In this document: positions 8,434 through 17,574 of the stretch, piece by piece | Layout: every line of letters starts with the position of its first letter | Numbering within the stretch: the first letter of the stretch is position 1 | From: Arthrobacter sp. P2b | GTDB taxonomy: Bacteria; Actinomycetota; Actinomycetes; Actinomycetales; Micrococcaceae | NCBI RefSeq assembly: GCF_900168295.1 | Contig: NZ_FVZL01000004.1 | Span: forward strand, 62,001 to 126,000 | Length of the DNA stretch: 64,000 nucleotides | Direction: 5' to 3' | The notes under the pieces: generated by a model | Seen by the model: the letters and a program-made list of their open reading frames with translations, nothing else | The model's database searches: none | What the model was told of the DNA's origin: nothing | Program-made: the position numbers and the translations under genes

Positions 8434-9960
8434 TTATCCGCCCACGGCCAGCCTGATCATGGACCAGGACACAGCGGGCAACTCGGCGGTGAGGAGGCCG
8501 CCGTCGGCCTTTGCCGTGACGTTCTCCGTGGGAAGCACGGAGGTGGAATCATCAGCGGTGGCCTGCCAGTACGGGTCCTTGTTCGTGTAGGTGACGGCCT
8601 CCACAACGCGCACCGTGCCCAGTCCGGACACCACGGCGTCCAGGCGCAGCGCGTCCGTCACCGAGCGGTTGACGGCGAACACCACGGCCTCGCCCTTCTC
8701 CGCGTCGTAGGTGGCGACGGCGGAGACCGCGGCGAAGTCTGCGGTCTTGCCGCCGCTCAGCAGCGGGGACTCGACGGCGAGCTGCAGCACGGTGCCGGAG
8801 GCATGCCGGGAAGTCAGTGCGAAGGGATGGAACGTGGTCTGCTTCCAGGCGCGCCCGCCCGGCTCGGTCATGATCGGGGCAATGACGTTCACCAACTGCG
8901 CCAGGCTGGCGGAATGGACACGGTCCGTGTTGCGGAGCAGCGTGATCAGCAGGTCACCCACGACGACCGCGTCCGCCACCGTATATGTGTCCTCGAGCAG
9001 GACGGGGGCCACGGGCCAGTCCTTGCCGGTGGGAGGCTTCGATGCGTCGCGGCTCATGTGCCAGACGTTCCACTCGTCGAAGGAGATGTTCACCTGCCTG
9101 GTGGACTTCTTCACCGACTTTACATGGTCGATGTGGCTCACAATGTCATGGATGAACGCCTGCATCCGATGGCCGGCGGAGAGGAATTCCTGCAGGTCGC
9201 CGAAGTCCTCGAAGTACTGGTGCGCTGAGATGAAGTCCACCAGCTCGTAGGTCTCCGTGAGCACCACCCGTTCCCATTCCCCGAACGTGTTCATGGTGGG
9301 ACCGGAGCTGCCGCAGGCCACGAGTTCGAGGTCGGGGTCGAGCATCCGCATGCCACGCGCGGTGTCTGCCGCCAGCCGGCCGTATTCCTGCGCGCTCTTG
9401 TGCCCGATCTGCCAGGGCCCGTCCATCTCGTTGCCCAGGCACCACATTCTGATGCCATAGCCGTTCTCCGCACCGTTGGCCCTGCGCTGGTCGGACAGGG
9501 CCGTCCCGCCGTCGATGTTGCAGTACTCCAGCAGGTCCAGCGCCTCCTGGGTGCCGCGCGTGCCGAGGTTCACGGCCATCATGGTTTCGATGCCGGCCTT
9601 GGCTGACCACTTGGCGAACTCGTCGACGCCCACCAGGTTGGGGTCGGTCGAGTGCCAGGCCAGGTCCAGGCGCACGGGGCGCTTCTCCGCCGGGCCCACT
9701 CCGTCCTCCCAGCGGTAGCCGGACACGAAGTTTCCGCCGGGATAACGCACGGTGGAAATTCCCAGTTCCCGGGTCAGTTCCAGGACGTCCTTCCGGAACC
9801 CGTCGCTGTCCGCCGTCGGATGCTCCGGCTCAAAAATGCCGGTGTACACACAGCGTCCGAGGTGCTCCACAAAGGCGCCGAAAGTGCGCCGCCGGACCGG
9901 TCCCACCGCGAAAGCAGGGTCCATGGTGATTTTCGCCGCGGCTGGTTCTGCTGGGGTCAC
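8434..9960 (-). CDS. abfA: Alpha-L-arabinofuranosidase, GH51
   Basis: Releases terminal L-arabinofuranose from arabinan or arabinoxylan oligosaccharides. 508 residues without a signal peptide, so probably intracellular and fed by an arabino-oligosaccharide transporter not seen here. The acid/base Glu178 is in MWCLGNEMDGPW and the nucleophile Glu296 in ISFDEWNVW, both at the usual GH51 positions; VRYPGGNFVSGYRWEDG is another family signature. It starts with GTG and has a GAGGA ribosome-binding site. The liberated arabinose would be handled by araBDA (11316-15337). Confidence 0.97.
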   Translation of the reverse strand: MTPAEPAAAKITMDPAFAVGPVRRRTFGAFVEHLGRCVYTGIFEPEHPTADSDGFRKDVLELTRELGISTVRYPGGNFVSGYRWEDGVGPAEKRPVRLDLAWHSTDPNLVGVDEFAKWSAKAGIETMMAVNLGTRGTQEALDLLEYCNIDGGTALSDQRRANGAENGYGIRMWCLGNEMDGPWQIGHKSAQEYGRLAADTARGMRMLDPDLELVACGSSGPTMNTFGEWERVVLTETYELVDFISAHQYFEDFGDLQEFLSAGHRMQAFIHDIVSHIDHVKSVKKSTRQVNISFDEWNVWHMSRDASKPPTGKDWPVAPVLLEDTYTVADAVVVGDLLITLLRNTDRVHSASLAQLVNVIAPIMTEPGGRAWKQTTFHPFALTSRHASGTVLQLAVESPLLSGGKTADFAAVSAVATYDAEKGEAVVFAVNRSVTDALRLDAVVSGLGTVRVVEAVTYTNKDPYWQATADDSTSVLPTENVTAKADGGLLTAELPAVSWSMIRLAVGG

Positions 9961-10254
9961 GAAACATCCTCACTTCTGATTTACAACGTTATAGAAATAA
10001 TTGTTGGTGCTCGTGCTTCGCGAGTCAAGCGGTCGGGTGACGCGAATCGGAAGGGCGGCATTAATTTCCCGACTGAGAGGTCCGGGCCGCCCACCTGCGG
10101 CAACACCGAAAGCAAGTAATCGGCACCCAAAACCAAGTAGTACCTAATCTCAAAAACGAGTACCTCCTACGCGTTCACCGCCCGCGGCCGCCCAACTAAG
10201 TTCATCTCAGAGACAAGACGTGTTCTGGCTCGCGGTACTTGCTCACGAGGGGGT
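9961..10254. other. Intergenic region between abfA and the GAF-ANTAR gene
   Basis: About 294 bp of divergent promoter region, more AT-rich close to abfA. Apart from the candidate operator at 9982-9993, I find no open frame with coding character and no strong hairpin. Confidence 0.5.
9982..9993. promoter_or_regulatory. Candidate LacI-type operator upstream of abfA
   Basis: TACAACGTTATA, an imperfect palindrome centred on AACGTT, 22 bp upstream of the abfA GTG. It has the short CG-centred form typical of LacI-family sites and resembles the site before the LacI gene at 6622-7626. Confidence 0.4.
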
Positions 10255-11226
10255 GTGAGACTGGCAATGCATGCACGACACATAAGCTCAGGCTTCCCGG
10301 TCCGACGGACACGGGTAATGAGCGGGGCCGGCGACGAGGAGGCCTTTGAGACCAAGGCCTCTCCCCCAGCCGTCGCCGGCCCTCTTGTTCCTCCGAGGAC
10401 CCACACCGCCCGCCCGGCTCCTGCCGTCGGAACGGCCGCCCACCCGGACAAAGCATCCCGGGACGCCAAGCCCCAGGACAACGGAAACCCGGGCCTCCTG
10501 CTGGACCTGGTCACGGGCACGGACTCGTTGGCAGAGTCCCTCAACCGGCTGGTGACCGCCTCCGCACAGTCGGTGGTCCGGACGGCAGGGCTCCGCATCG
10601 AGTGCGGCGTGGTGGTGCACCAGCCCAAAAGGGCACCTGCCATCACAGGCACCTCCGACGACGTGGTGAAACTGCTGGAATGGGAGCACCAGGCGGCGGA
10701 AGGACCGGTGTGCGAGGTGCTGACCGGCGGCCAGCCCGTGGCCGTGCTCCAGCGCAACGGGGACTTCCGCTGGCCGCACTACTGCAACCAACTCCAGCTG
10801 ACCGGATTCGGCAGCGTGCTGGGCGTGCGGCTGCTGGTGAACAGCAGTGCCGGCAACGATGACGCCGGGGCACAGGAAACTCCCGCAGCACTGGCGTTTT
10901 TTGCCCAGGACGCGAAGGCGTTCCCGCTCCAGGTCATCGCCGAAGCCCGCGCTTTCGCCGGCCTGGCAGCCAAGAGCCTGCAGATGGCCATCGACCTGCA
11001 CACGGCCCGCTCCATGGCCTCAGACCTGCGCTCCGCGCTGGACAGCCGCACGTCGATCAATGTTGCGTGCGGTGTGATCATGGCGCAGAACAGGTGCTCG
11101 TACCATGAGGCCTTTTCGATCCTTGCCAAAGCGTCCAGCCACCGGAACATCAAGGTGCGCAGGATCGCCGAGGACATCCTGGAACGGCTTCCGGAAGGTC
11201 CGCCGCGCGCACATTTCGGTCACTGA
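10255..11226 (+). CDS. GAF and ANTAR domain transcription antitermination regulator
   Basis: 323 residues from GTG 10255; ATG 10267 and ATG 10318 are alternative starts, and the first 60 residues are low complexity. A GAF-like sensor follows (SLAESLNRLVTASAQSV, EHQAAEGPVCEVLTGG, NQLQLTGFGSVLGVRLL). The C-terminal ANTAR domain (MASDLRSALDSRTSINVACGVIMAQNRCSYHEAFSILAKASSH, with KVRRIAEDILE closing) has the form of known RNA-binding antiterminators that bind paired hexaloop hairpins in nascent RNA. No kinase or partner lies beside it, so signal and targets are unknown. It sits alone between arabinose genes, facing the opposite way. Confidence 0.85.
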   Translation: MRLAMHARHISSGFPVRRTRVMSGAGDEEAFETKASPPAVAGPLVPPRTHTARPAPAVGTAAHPDKASRDAKPQDNGNPGLLLDLVTGTDSLAESLNRLVTASAQSVVRTAGLRIECGVVVHQPKRAPAITGTSDDVVKLLEWEHQAAEGPVCEVLTGGQPVAVLQRNGDFRWPHYCNQLQLTGFGSVLGVRLLVNSSAGNDDAGAQETPAALAFFAQDAKAFPLQVIAEARAFAGLAAKSLQMAIDLHTARSMASDLRSALDSRTSINVACGVIMAQNRCSYHEAFSILAKASSHRNIKVRRIAEDILERLPEGPPRAHFGH

Positions 11227-11259
11227 CGGCTGACCGCCGAACCGCGGACAGACACAGCA

Positions 11260-11288
11260 GGCTCCGGAGGCTTTTGGCCCCCGGAGCC
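11260..11288. terminator. Terminator between GAF-ANTAR gene and araA
   Basis: GGCTCCGG and CCGGAGCC (8 bp) form a hairpin with a 13-nt loop, followed by TTTGTCTG on the plus strand. It lies between convergent genes and probably serves both. Confidence 0.65.
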
Positions 11289-11315
11289 TTTGTCTGTCCG
11301 GCTCAGGCGTGCAGC

Positions 11316-12836
11316 CTAGATGCCGCCGGCCAGCTTGTAGTACGCGGCGTTCCAGTTCAGGTCCTTCTTGAACTGGCGGATGGTGGTGCCTTCGTCGATG
11401 GTGAGCAGTTCGGTCCTGGCGATCTCCGCGAAGTCCTCGAAGACGTCCATGCCCACCTGCGTGGACAGGACGGTGTGGTGCGCGGCGCCGGCGGTGAGCC
11501 AGGCGGCGGCGGAGGTGGCGAAGTCCGGCTTGGGCTGCCACAGGGCGCGTGCCACCGGCAGGTTGGGCAGCGGCTGGTCCAGCGGCACCACGTCGACGGC
11601 GTTGGCTACCAGGCGGAAGCGGTCCCGCATGTCGGACAGGGCGACGACGACGCCCGGGGAAGCATCGGCGTCGAACACCAGGCGGACCGGATCCTCCTTG
11701 CCGCCGATGCCCAGCGGATGGATTTCAAGCCGGGGCTTCCCTGCGGTCAGCGACGGGCAGACCTCCAGCATGTGCGCCCCCAGGATCTTTTCCGCGCCGG
11801 GTTCCAGGTGGTAGGTGTAGTCCTCCATCAGGGAGGCCCCGCCGGGCAGGTCCCCGCCCATCACCTTCGCGGCCCGGACCAGGATGGCGGTCTTCCAGTC
11901 ACCCTCCGCGCCGAACCCGTAACCGGCAGCCATCAGCCGCTGGACAGCCAGGCCGGGAAGCTGGCGGAGAGCTCCGAGGTCCTCGAACGAGGTAGTGAAA
12001 GCTGCGGAGCCATTCGCTTCCAGGAAGCTCCGCAGTCCCAATTCGATCCGGGCGCCATACCGGAGGGACTCGTGGCGGGCTGCGCCTGCGCGGAGCTCCG
12101 GAACCACGTCGTAAAGGTCCTCGTACTCTGCCACCAGCGCGTCGACGTCGGACTCGGCAGCGCCGTGCACGGCGTCGGCGAGCTCATTGACGGACCACGT
12201 GTTGACCGCGACGCCGAAGCGCAGCTCAGCCTCGGTCTTGTCGCCTTCGGTGACGGCCACGTTGCGCATGTTGTCACCGAAGCGGGTCAGCTTCATGGTC
12301 CGCACGGCGGCCCAGCCGGCGGCCGCGCGCTGCCAGGAGCCCACCTGGCGTGCCACCTCGGGGTTGGACACATGCCCGACGACGGTCTTCCGGGCGATGC
12401 CCAGGCGGGACTGGATGTACCCGAACTCGCGGTCACCGTGCGCCGCCTGGTTGAGGTTCATGAAGTCGAAGTCGATGTCCGCCCACGGCAGGTCGCGGTT
12501 GGCCTGGGTGTGCAGGTGCAGGAGCGGCTTGCGGAGCAGGTCCAGGCCCTGGATCCACATCTTGGCGGGGCTGAAGGTGTGCATCCAGGCGGTCACGCCG
12601 ATGACGGAATCATCCGAGTTGGCCTCCAGGGCGGTCCGGCGGATGGCGTCCGAGTCGGTCAGGACCGGCTTCCAGACAATGCGCACCGGGACGGCGGAGC
12701 TGGCGTTGAGCTGGTTGGCGATTTCCTGCGACTGGGCTGCCACCTGCTTGAGGACGTCCTCACCGTAGAGGTGCTGGCTGCCGGTGAGGAACCAGACCTC
12801 GTAACCGTCGAGGGAGGTGTTTGCTGCGGTGCTCAT
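11316..12836 (-). CDS. araA: L-arabinose isomerase
   Basis: Converts L-arabinose to L-ribulose, the first step of the isomerase pathway. 506 residues, the usual length. Family segments include [24 protein letters not shown] at the N-terminus, [45 protein letters not shown], and [24 protein letters not shown] with active-site residues. Last gene of the operon araB-araD-araA, 66 bp after araD, with AGGAGAA upstream of the ATG. Confidence 0.98.
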   Translation of the reverse strand: MSTAANTSLDGYEVWFLTGSQHLYGEDVLKQVAAQSQEIANQLNASSAVPVRIVWKPVLTDSDAIRRTALEANSDDSVIGVTAWMHTFSPAKMWIQGLDLLRKPLLHLHTQANRDLPWADIDFDFMNLNQAAHGDREFGYIQSRLGIARKTVVGHVSNPEVARQVGSWQRAAAGWAAVRTMKLTRFGDNMRNVAVTEGDKTEAELRFGVAVNTWSVNELADAVHGAAESDVDALVAEYEDLYDVVPELRAGAARHESLRYGARIELGLRSFLEANGSAAFTTSFEDLGALRQLPGLAVQRLMAAGYGFGAEGDWKTAILVRAAKVMGGDLPGGASLMEDYTYHLEPGAEKILGAHMLEVCPSLTAGKPRLEIHPLGIGGKEDPVRLVFDADASPGVVVALSDMRDRFRLVANAVDVVPLDQPLPNLPVARALWQPKPDFATSAAAWLTAGAAHHTVLSTQVGMDVFEDFAEIARTELLTIDEGTTIRQFKKDLNWNAAYYKLAGGI

Positions 12837-12902
12837 GGGTTCTCCTGGAAAAGTTTCGTGACAACGGCGGGCGCTGTTGCCCGGGGTGTTGCTAACCGGC
12901 TG

Positions 12903-13598
12903 TTATTGGCCGTAGATGTTTTGGTAGCGGGCGTAGAGCGAGTCGATGTGGCCCTGGTCGATGGGCACGGGCTCACCCAGTTGCCGCGAGATGTGGACGG
13001 TGCGGGCCACTTCCTCGCACATCACCGCCGCCTTCACCGCCGATGCGGCGTCCTTGCCGATGGTGAACGGACCGTGGTTCTGCATCAGCACCGCGGGTGA
13101 GTTCGAGTTCTTTAGCGTCTCCACGATGCCGTGGCCGATCGAATCGTCGCCGATCAGTGCGAACGGCCCCACGGGGATGGATCCGCCGAATTCGTCGCTC
13201 ATCATGGTGAGCACGCACGGGATGGCCTCCCCGCGGGCGGCCCAGGCCGTGGCGTAGGTGGAGTGCGTATGCACCACCCCGCCCACGTCGGGCATGTGCC
13301 GGTACACGTAGGCATGCGCGGCCGTGTCCGACGACGGCGACAGCGCCGGATTGCCCCACTCGCCGTCGTCGTTGCCCGCCACTGGAACGCCGTACAGGTC
13401 GGTGACCACCATCTGCTCCGCCGTCAGGGCGTCATAGGACACGCCTGACGGCTTGATGACCATCAGGTCATGGCCCGGTACCCGGGCGGAGACGTTGCCC
13501 GCCGTCCACACCACCAGTTCGTAGCGGGTCAGCTCGGCGTGCAGGGCGCAGACCTCTTCCCGGATCCGTGCAATGGTCCCAAGGATTTCCGGGCTCAT
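12903..13598 (-). CDS. araD: L-ribulose-5-phosphate 4-epimerase
   Basis: Zn-dependent class II aldolase-fold epimerase that makes D-xylulose 5-phosphate from L-ribulose 5-phosphate. 231 residues. Visible are WTAGNVSARV (phosphate-binding region), VVHTHSTYATAWAARGE with the HTH zinc ligands, and NHGPFTIGKDA. The start codon overlaps the araB stop (ATGA), so it is coupled to araB. Confidence 0.97.
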   Translation of the reverse strand: MSPEILGTIARIREEVCALHAELTRYELVVWTAGNVSARVPGHDLMVIKPSGVSYDALTAEQMVVTDLYGVPVAGNDDGEWGNPALSPSSDTAAHAYVYRHMPDVGGVVHTHSTYATAWAARGEAIPCVLTMMSDEFGGSIPVGPFALIGDDSIGHGIVETLKNSNSPAVLMQNHGPFTIGKDAASAVKAAVMCEEVARTVHISRQLGEPVPIDQGHIDSLYARYQNIYGQ

Positions 13599-15337
13599 GC
13601 GGACACCTCCTCGGCGACCTGGGTTGTGACTGCCGGGGAACCCGGGAGCGGTCCGGCCGCCCTGCGCTGGATGGCCTTGAGCCGGTGCATCACATCGTTG
13701 CTTCCCCGGCCGAAGTAGTCATGCAGGCTCTTGTACTCCTGGAAGAGTTCGTCGTACGCTGCCACGTTTTCCGGGATGGGGGTGTACACCTCGCCCGGCT
13801 CCGCTCCCATGGCGGCGGCGGCCGCCCGGATGTCAGCGTACTTCCCGGCGGCGACGGCAGCGTGGATGGCGGACCCGAGCGCCGGGCCCTGCTCCGAGCC
13901 AATGGTGGACAGCTGCAGCCCGGTGGCGTCCGCGTAGATCTGCATCAGGAGCTTGTTCTTGAGCAGCCCGCCGGCAACGATGAACTCCTTCACCGGAACG
14001 CCGGAGTTACGGAAAGCGTCCACGATGGTGCGGGTACCGAAGGCGGTGGCTTCGAGCAGGGCGCGGTAGGTATCCTCAGGCTTGGTGGCTAGGGTCTGGC
14101 CCACCACAATGCCGGAGAGCTCGTGGTCCACCAGGACGGAGCGGTTGCCGGAGTGCCAGTCCAGGGCGATCAGGCCGTGCTCCCCGATGGCCTGGGATGA
14201 GGCGAGTTCGGTGAGGTATTCGTGGATCCCCAGGCCCGCGGCCTCGGCGGCCTCGTGGTACGCGGGCGGCACGCCGTACTTGGTGAGCCAGCCGAAGATA
14301 TCGCCGACGCCGGACTGGCCGGCCTCGTAGCCCCAGAGGCCCTCCACGATGCCGCCGTCCACCACGCCGCACATGCCCGGAACTTCGTGGAGCTCGGTGC
14401 CGTTCATGACGTGGCAGGTGGAGGTGCCCATGATCGCCACCAGCTGGCCGGGATCCACCGCCCTTGCTGCGGGGGCAGTGACATGTGCATCCACGTTGCC
14501 CACTGCAACGGCGATGCCTTCCGGCAACCCCGTCCACGCGGCCGCTTCGGCCGTGAGGTACCCGGCGGCGTCGCCCAGCCGGCCGATGGTGTGCTCGAGC
14601 TTGCTGCTGACGAAGTCCTTGAACTGCGGGTTCAGGGCGGCCAGGAAGTCCTCCGACGGGTAGCGCCCGTCCTGGTAGATCCCCTTGTAGCCGGCCGTGC
14701 AGGCGTTGCGGACATACCGGCCGCAGAGCTGCCACACGATCCAGTCCGCGGCCTCCACCCAGTGGTCCATCTCGGCGTACGCTTCGGGATCCTCCTCCAG
14801 CAGCTGCAGGCCCTTGGCGAACTCCCATTCAGAGGAAATCAGCCCACCGTACCGGGGCAGCCACTCCTCCCCGCGCTCGGCGGCCAGCTGGTTGATCCGG
14901 TCTGCCTGCGGCTGCGCCGCATGGTGGCGCCAGAGCTTGACATAGGCGTGCGGCCGGTCCGCAAAGCCGGGCAGTTCGTTCAGCGGGGTACCGTCGGCCT
15001 TCACCGGCACCATGGTGCAGGCGGTAAAGTCCGTGGCAATTCCGACGACGGCGGCCGGGTCGATCCCCGCGTCCGCGACGGCGGCGGGAACGGCATTCCG
15101 CAGGACATCCCGGTAGTCGTTCGGCACCTGCAGCGCCCATTCGCCGGGAAGCCGGACGCTTGCCCCGCCCCCTGCCGCGTCCCGGGGCAGGGCATCGGTA
15201 ACCACTGCATGCGGGTAGTCGAACACGCCGCTGCCGAGCTCCTTGCCGTCCCGCACCCGCACTACGACGGCACGGCCGGAAAGGGTCCCGTAGTCCACGC
15301 CGATGACAAAGACGTCCGAGCCGTCCACTGCGTTCAT
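13595..15337 (-). CDS. araB: Ribulokinase
   Basis: FGGY-family kinase that phosphorylates L-ribulose. 580 residues from the ATG at 15337, chosen because GGAGG precedes it by 8 bp and the sugar-kinase phosphate-1 motif VIGVDYGTLSGRAVVV follows at once; the frame is open much further upstream but overlaps the operator. Later signatures are ALDWHSGNRSVLVDHELSG and EFIVAGGLLKNKLLMQIYAD, the FGGY C-terminal motif. First gene of araBDA. Confidence 0.97.
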   Translation of the reverse strand: MNAVDGSDVFVIGVDYGTLSGRAVVVRVRDGKELGSGVFDYPHAVVTDALPRDAAGGGASVRLPGEWALQVPNDYRDVLRNAVPAAVADAGIDPAAVVGIATDFTACTMVPVKADGTPLNELPGFADRPHAYVKLWRHHAAQPQADRINQLAAERGEEWLPRYGGLISSEWEFAKGLQLLEEDPEAYAEMDHWVEAADWIVWQLCGRYVRNACTAGYKGIYQDGRYPSEDFLAALNPQFKDFVSSKLEHTIGRLGDAAGYLTAEAAAWTGLPEGIAVAVGNVDAHVTAPAARAVDPGQLVAIMGTSTCHVMNGTELHEVPGMCGVVDGGIVEGLWGYEAGQSGVGDIFGWLTKYGVPPAYHEAAEAAGLGIHEYLTELASSQAIGEHGLIALDWHSGNRSVLVDHELSGIVVGQTLATKPEDTYRALLEATAFGTRTIVDAFRNSGVPVKEFIVAGGLLKNKLLMQIYADATGLQLSTIGSEQGPALGSAIHAAVAAGKYADIRAAAAAMGAEPGEVYTPIPENVAAYDELFQEYKSLHDYFGRGSNDVMHRLKAIQRRAAGPLPGSPAVTTQVAEEVSA

Positions 15338-15384
15338 AAGAATGTTCCTCCAATAGCTGCCGCAACATCGCGGCTTGCTCTTAA

Positions 15385-15400
15385 TTGTGAGCGCTAACAA
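15385..15400. promoter_or_regulatory. LacI-family operator upstream of araB
   Basis: TTGTGAGCGCTAACAA is a nearly perfect palindrome around AGCGCT and of the classical LacI-family form. It ends 48 bp upstream of the araB ATG and should control araBDA. Which of the LacI regulators in the genome binds it cannot be told from sequence. Confidence 0.75.
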
Positions 15401-15520
15401 GAACCAAGTCAACAGCTCGACAGCCATCTGCCGCAGTTTCCCTGCAGCCCATGGGTGCTTGGGCTGCAGAATGGGTAAGGACAGGAGGCAGGGAAAGACC
15501 TCAACGGACAGGGGAACCAC

Positions 15521-16006
15521 ATGCACAACCCCCGGCACCCGGTTCCCGCGGGGAGCGGGGCCCCGGTCTGGCTGGCAGGTCCCCTTGCCACCGGACTTGG
15601 CTGGGCCGCGCACGTGGCGTCGGGCGGCCAGTCCCCGGCGGTCCTGATCGTCCTGGCCCTGGCCGCGCTGCTCGGGATGGCCGCGTCCATGGTCGGGCCC
15701 CGGCAGCTCCCGGCCTGGGCAATCCTGCTGGCAGCCGGACTTGTGCAGCAGCTCCTGCACCTGGCCTTCGCCGCCTTCTCGGTCTCTTCCGGCGTTCCGC
15801 TGCCGGGGCACGGGCATGACGCGGGAGCTCCGCCGGCCGAACCAGGATCCCAGGAAGCTGCGGCCCCGCATTCGCTGCACCTCATGCTGTACGCGCACAC
15901 GGCCGCCGCGCTGGTAACCATGGCCGTTGTCACGCAGTGGAGCAAGATGGGGAGGTTGGGCCTGCTCTTCCAGGAACGGCGGAAGGAACGCGCCGGGAAG
16001 GACTGA
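15521..16006 (+). CDS. Small membrane protein with histidine-rich loop, unknown function
   Basis: 161 residues with about four hydrophobic segments (roughly residues 15-32, 40-58, 65-87 and 120-140). Between the third and fourth lies a Gly/His/Pro-rich stretch (GVPLPGHGHDAGAPP ... APHSLHL) that could bind metal. I do not recognise a named family. It is divergent from araB and convergent with the anti-sigma gene, so it appears to be its own transcription unit. The C-terminal tail is basic (ERRKERAGKD) and likely cytoplasmic. Confidence 0.7.
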   Translation: MHNPRHPVPAGSGAPVWLAGPLATGLGWAAHVASGGQSPAVLIVLALAALLGMAASMVGPRQLPAWAILLAAGLVQQLLHLAFAAFSVSSGVPLPGHGHDAGAPPAEPGSQEAAAPHSLHLMLYAHTAAALVTMAVVTQWSKMGRLGLLFQERRKERAGKD

Positions 16007-16064
16007 AAATCCCGGGCGGCAGGGCCCGGTCAGGAGGCGGCAGGGGCCCCGTCAGGAAGCCGCG

Positions 16065-16961
16065 TCAGGAAGAGAGCGTTCCCCTGACGATGCTGACGCT
16101 GGAGTGCGCGGGGTTGCCGTCAACGGGTTCGTCCGAGACGTCCACGATGGGATAGTCGGCGAGCTCCAGTCCCTCGGGCACCTGGAACGTCCCCGAGTCC
16201 GCATTCATCACGCCCAGGCTCACCAGCCGCGAAAGATCGGGAGCGATCAGCCACACTTCCTGGTAGCCCTGCGCCTCGTCCTTGTCGAGGGTGACTTCCA
16301 GGGTGCGCGAGCCGCCCGCCGTTTCAACCACCCGCGCCGATCCCGTGGCTGAGTATTCTGCCAGCGGCGTCAGCTGGGCTTCCGCGAGCGGCTGTGGCTG
16401 CGGCGGGCGGTTGAGCGCCCAGATCCCGCCCACGGCCACCAGGACCGCTGCCGCAGCCGCGGCCATCCAGGTTCCGGTGCGCTGCCACCAGGCGGGATTC
16501 TTTCGCGGGTAGACGTTGGCGTGGGGAGCGTCCGACGGCGGGACGCGGCCCTGCTGTCCAGCGTCCCGGACTGCACGTCGCGGATCGGCCTCCCGAGGGG
16601 CGGCACCTTGATCGGCATCCCGAGGGGCGGCGGACTGCACGTCGCCGGCAACCGGCCGTTCCGCATGGGGCAGGGCGGCGTGCTGTTCGGTGCCACGCCG
16701 GGCGGCACTCAGCGGATCCTCCTGAACCGACGGTGACAGGCCAAGTTCCCGGTGAATGCCGGCCCATACCTGCGGACCGGGGACGGACAGGCTGCTGGTG
16801 TCCGGCGCAGTTTTCACGGCGTCCACGGTGCGGCGCAGCGCCGCATAGTCCGAGGCGCAGGAAGGGCAAACCCTCAGGTGCTCCCTGCTGGCCTCGTCCT
16901 CCCAGTCGCCATACAGGGCAAGGAGGCTCAACTCTTCCGGATCAAGGTGCGGCATGGTCAA
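16065..16961 (-). CDS. RskA-family anti-sigma factor
   Basis: 298-residue single-pass membrane anti-sigma factor. The N-terminal zinc-binding anti-sigma motif is His28-X3-Cys32-X2-Cys35 (EHLRVCPSCASDY). A long Ala/Arg/Asp-rich linker follows, in which a short motif (SAAPRDAD, GAAPREAD) is repeated at DNA level as well. The membrane segment lies at about residues 165-185 (WMAAAAAAVLVAVGGIWAL). The extracytoplasmic RskA domain contains TLEVTLDKDEAQGYQEVWLIAPD and ends SIVRGTLSS. It overlaps the sigma gene by 20 bp and would hold that sigma factor inactive until proteolysis. Confidence 0.93.
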   Translation of the reverse strand: MTMPHLDPEELSLLALYGDWEDEASREHLRVCPSCASDYAALRRTVDAVKTAPDTSSLSVPGPQVWAGIHRELGLSPSVQEDPLSAARRGTEQHAALPHAERPVAGDVQSAAPRDADQGAAPREADPRRAVRDAGQQGRVPPSDAPHANVYPRKNPAWWQRTGTWMAAAAAAVLVAVGGIWALNRPPQPQPLAEAQLTPLAEYSATGSARVVETAGGSRTLEVTLDKDEAQGYQEVWLIAPDLSRLVSLGVMNADSGTFQVPEGLELADYPIVDVSDEPVDGNPAHSSVSIVRGTLSS

Positions 16962-17574
16962 CCTCCAATCTTTTCCTTAGGTGCGTCAGGCTGCGGCGGA
17001 TGTGGCTCTTGACCGTACCAAGGGGCAGGTCCAGTTTCCGCGAAATCTGCTCGTGCGTCAGGTCTTCGTAAAAGGCGAGTTTCATGATGGAGCCCTGGGG
17101 TTCGCCCAACCTGTCCAGTTCCCCGTCCAGCAACAGCCGGTCCGCCAGCGCCTCGGCTGCCTCGGTTCCCGGGCCTGCTTCATCGGCCATCCCGGCACCC
17201 ACTGCCGCCACGGCCTTGCGCGCTTCCCGTGCGGACGCGGAGTGCATGTCCGAGATGACGTTCCGGGTGATGCCCACGATCCAGGCCGGGAGCCGTGCCA
17301 CCTGCGGATTGAACGTGCCCCGGGAGCGCCAGACCCGGATGAAGACTTCCTGGGTTACGTCGTCGGCAGCCGCACGGTCCGCCAGCGAGCGCAGGGCCAG
17401 GGTGTGGACCAACGGCGCAAATTCACGGTAGGCGGTAGCCAGTGCCTGCTCATCCCCCGCGAGGAAGGAATCGGTCAGCCCGTCTTCCCATCCACGGGAA
17501 GGCTGCCCAGGAAGTGTCACGAGGGACTCCTTCCCGGCATCGGTGGCGAGAATCACGGCTGGCTCACCGCTCAT
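16942..17574 (-). CDS. ECF RNA polymerase sigma factor
   Basis: 210-residue ECF (group 4) sigma factor. Region 2 spans ATAYREFAPLVHTLALRSLADRAAADDVTQEVFIRVWR, and region 4 spans GEPQGSIMKLAFYEDLTHEQISRKLDLPLGTVKSHIRR with its helix-turn-helix. Pairing with an RskA-type anti-sigma suggests a SigK/SigL-like group, though no group-specific residue allows certainty. It is coupled to the sortase gene upstream by an ATGA overlap. The probable target promoter is the 46-bp element found before both DUF4397 genes. Confidence 0.94.
   Translation of the reverse strand: MSGEPAVILATDAGKESLVTLPGQPSRGWEDGLTDSFLAGDEQALATAYREFAPLVHTLALRSLADRAAADDVTQEVFIRVWRSRGTFNPQVARLPAWIVGITRNVISDMHSASAREARKAVAAVGAGMADEAGPGTEAAEALADRLLLDGELDRLGEPQGSIMKLAFYEDLTHEQISRKLDLPLGTVKSHIRRSLTHLRKRLEVDHAAP

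Noticed and set aside
11274-13100. 608-residue open frame on the plus strand over araA and araD
   Set aside because: Antisense shadow of clear minus-strand enzymes; no family similarity, and the composition reflects GC-rich codon positions.
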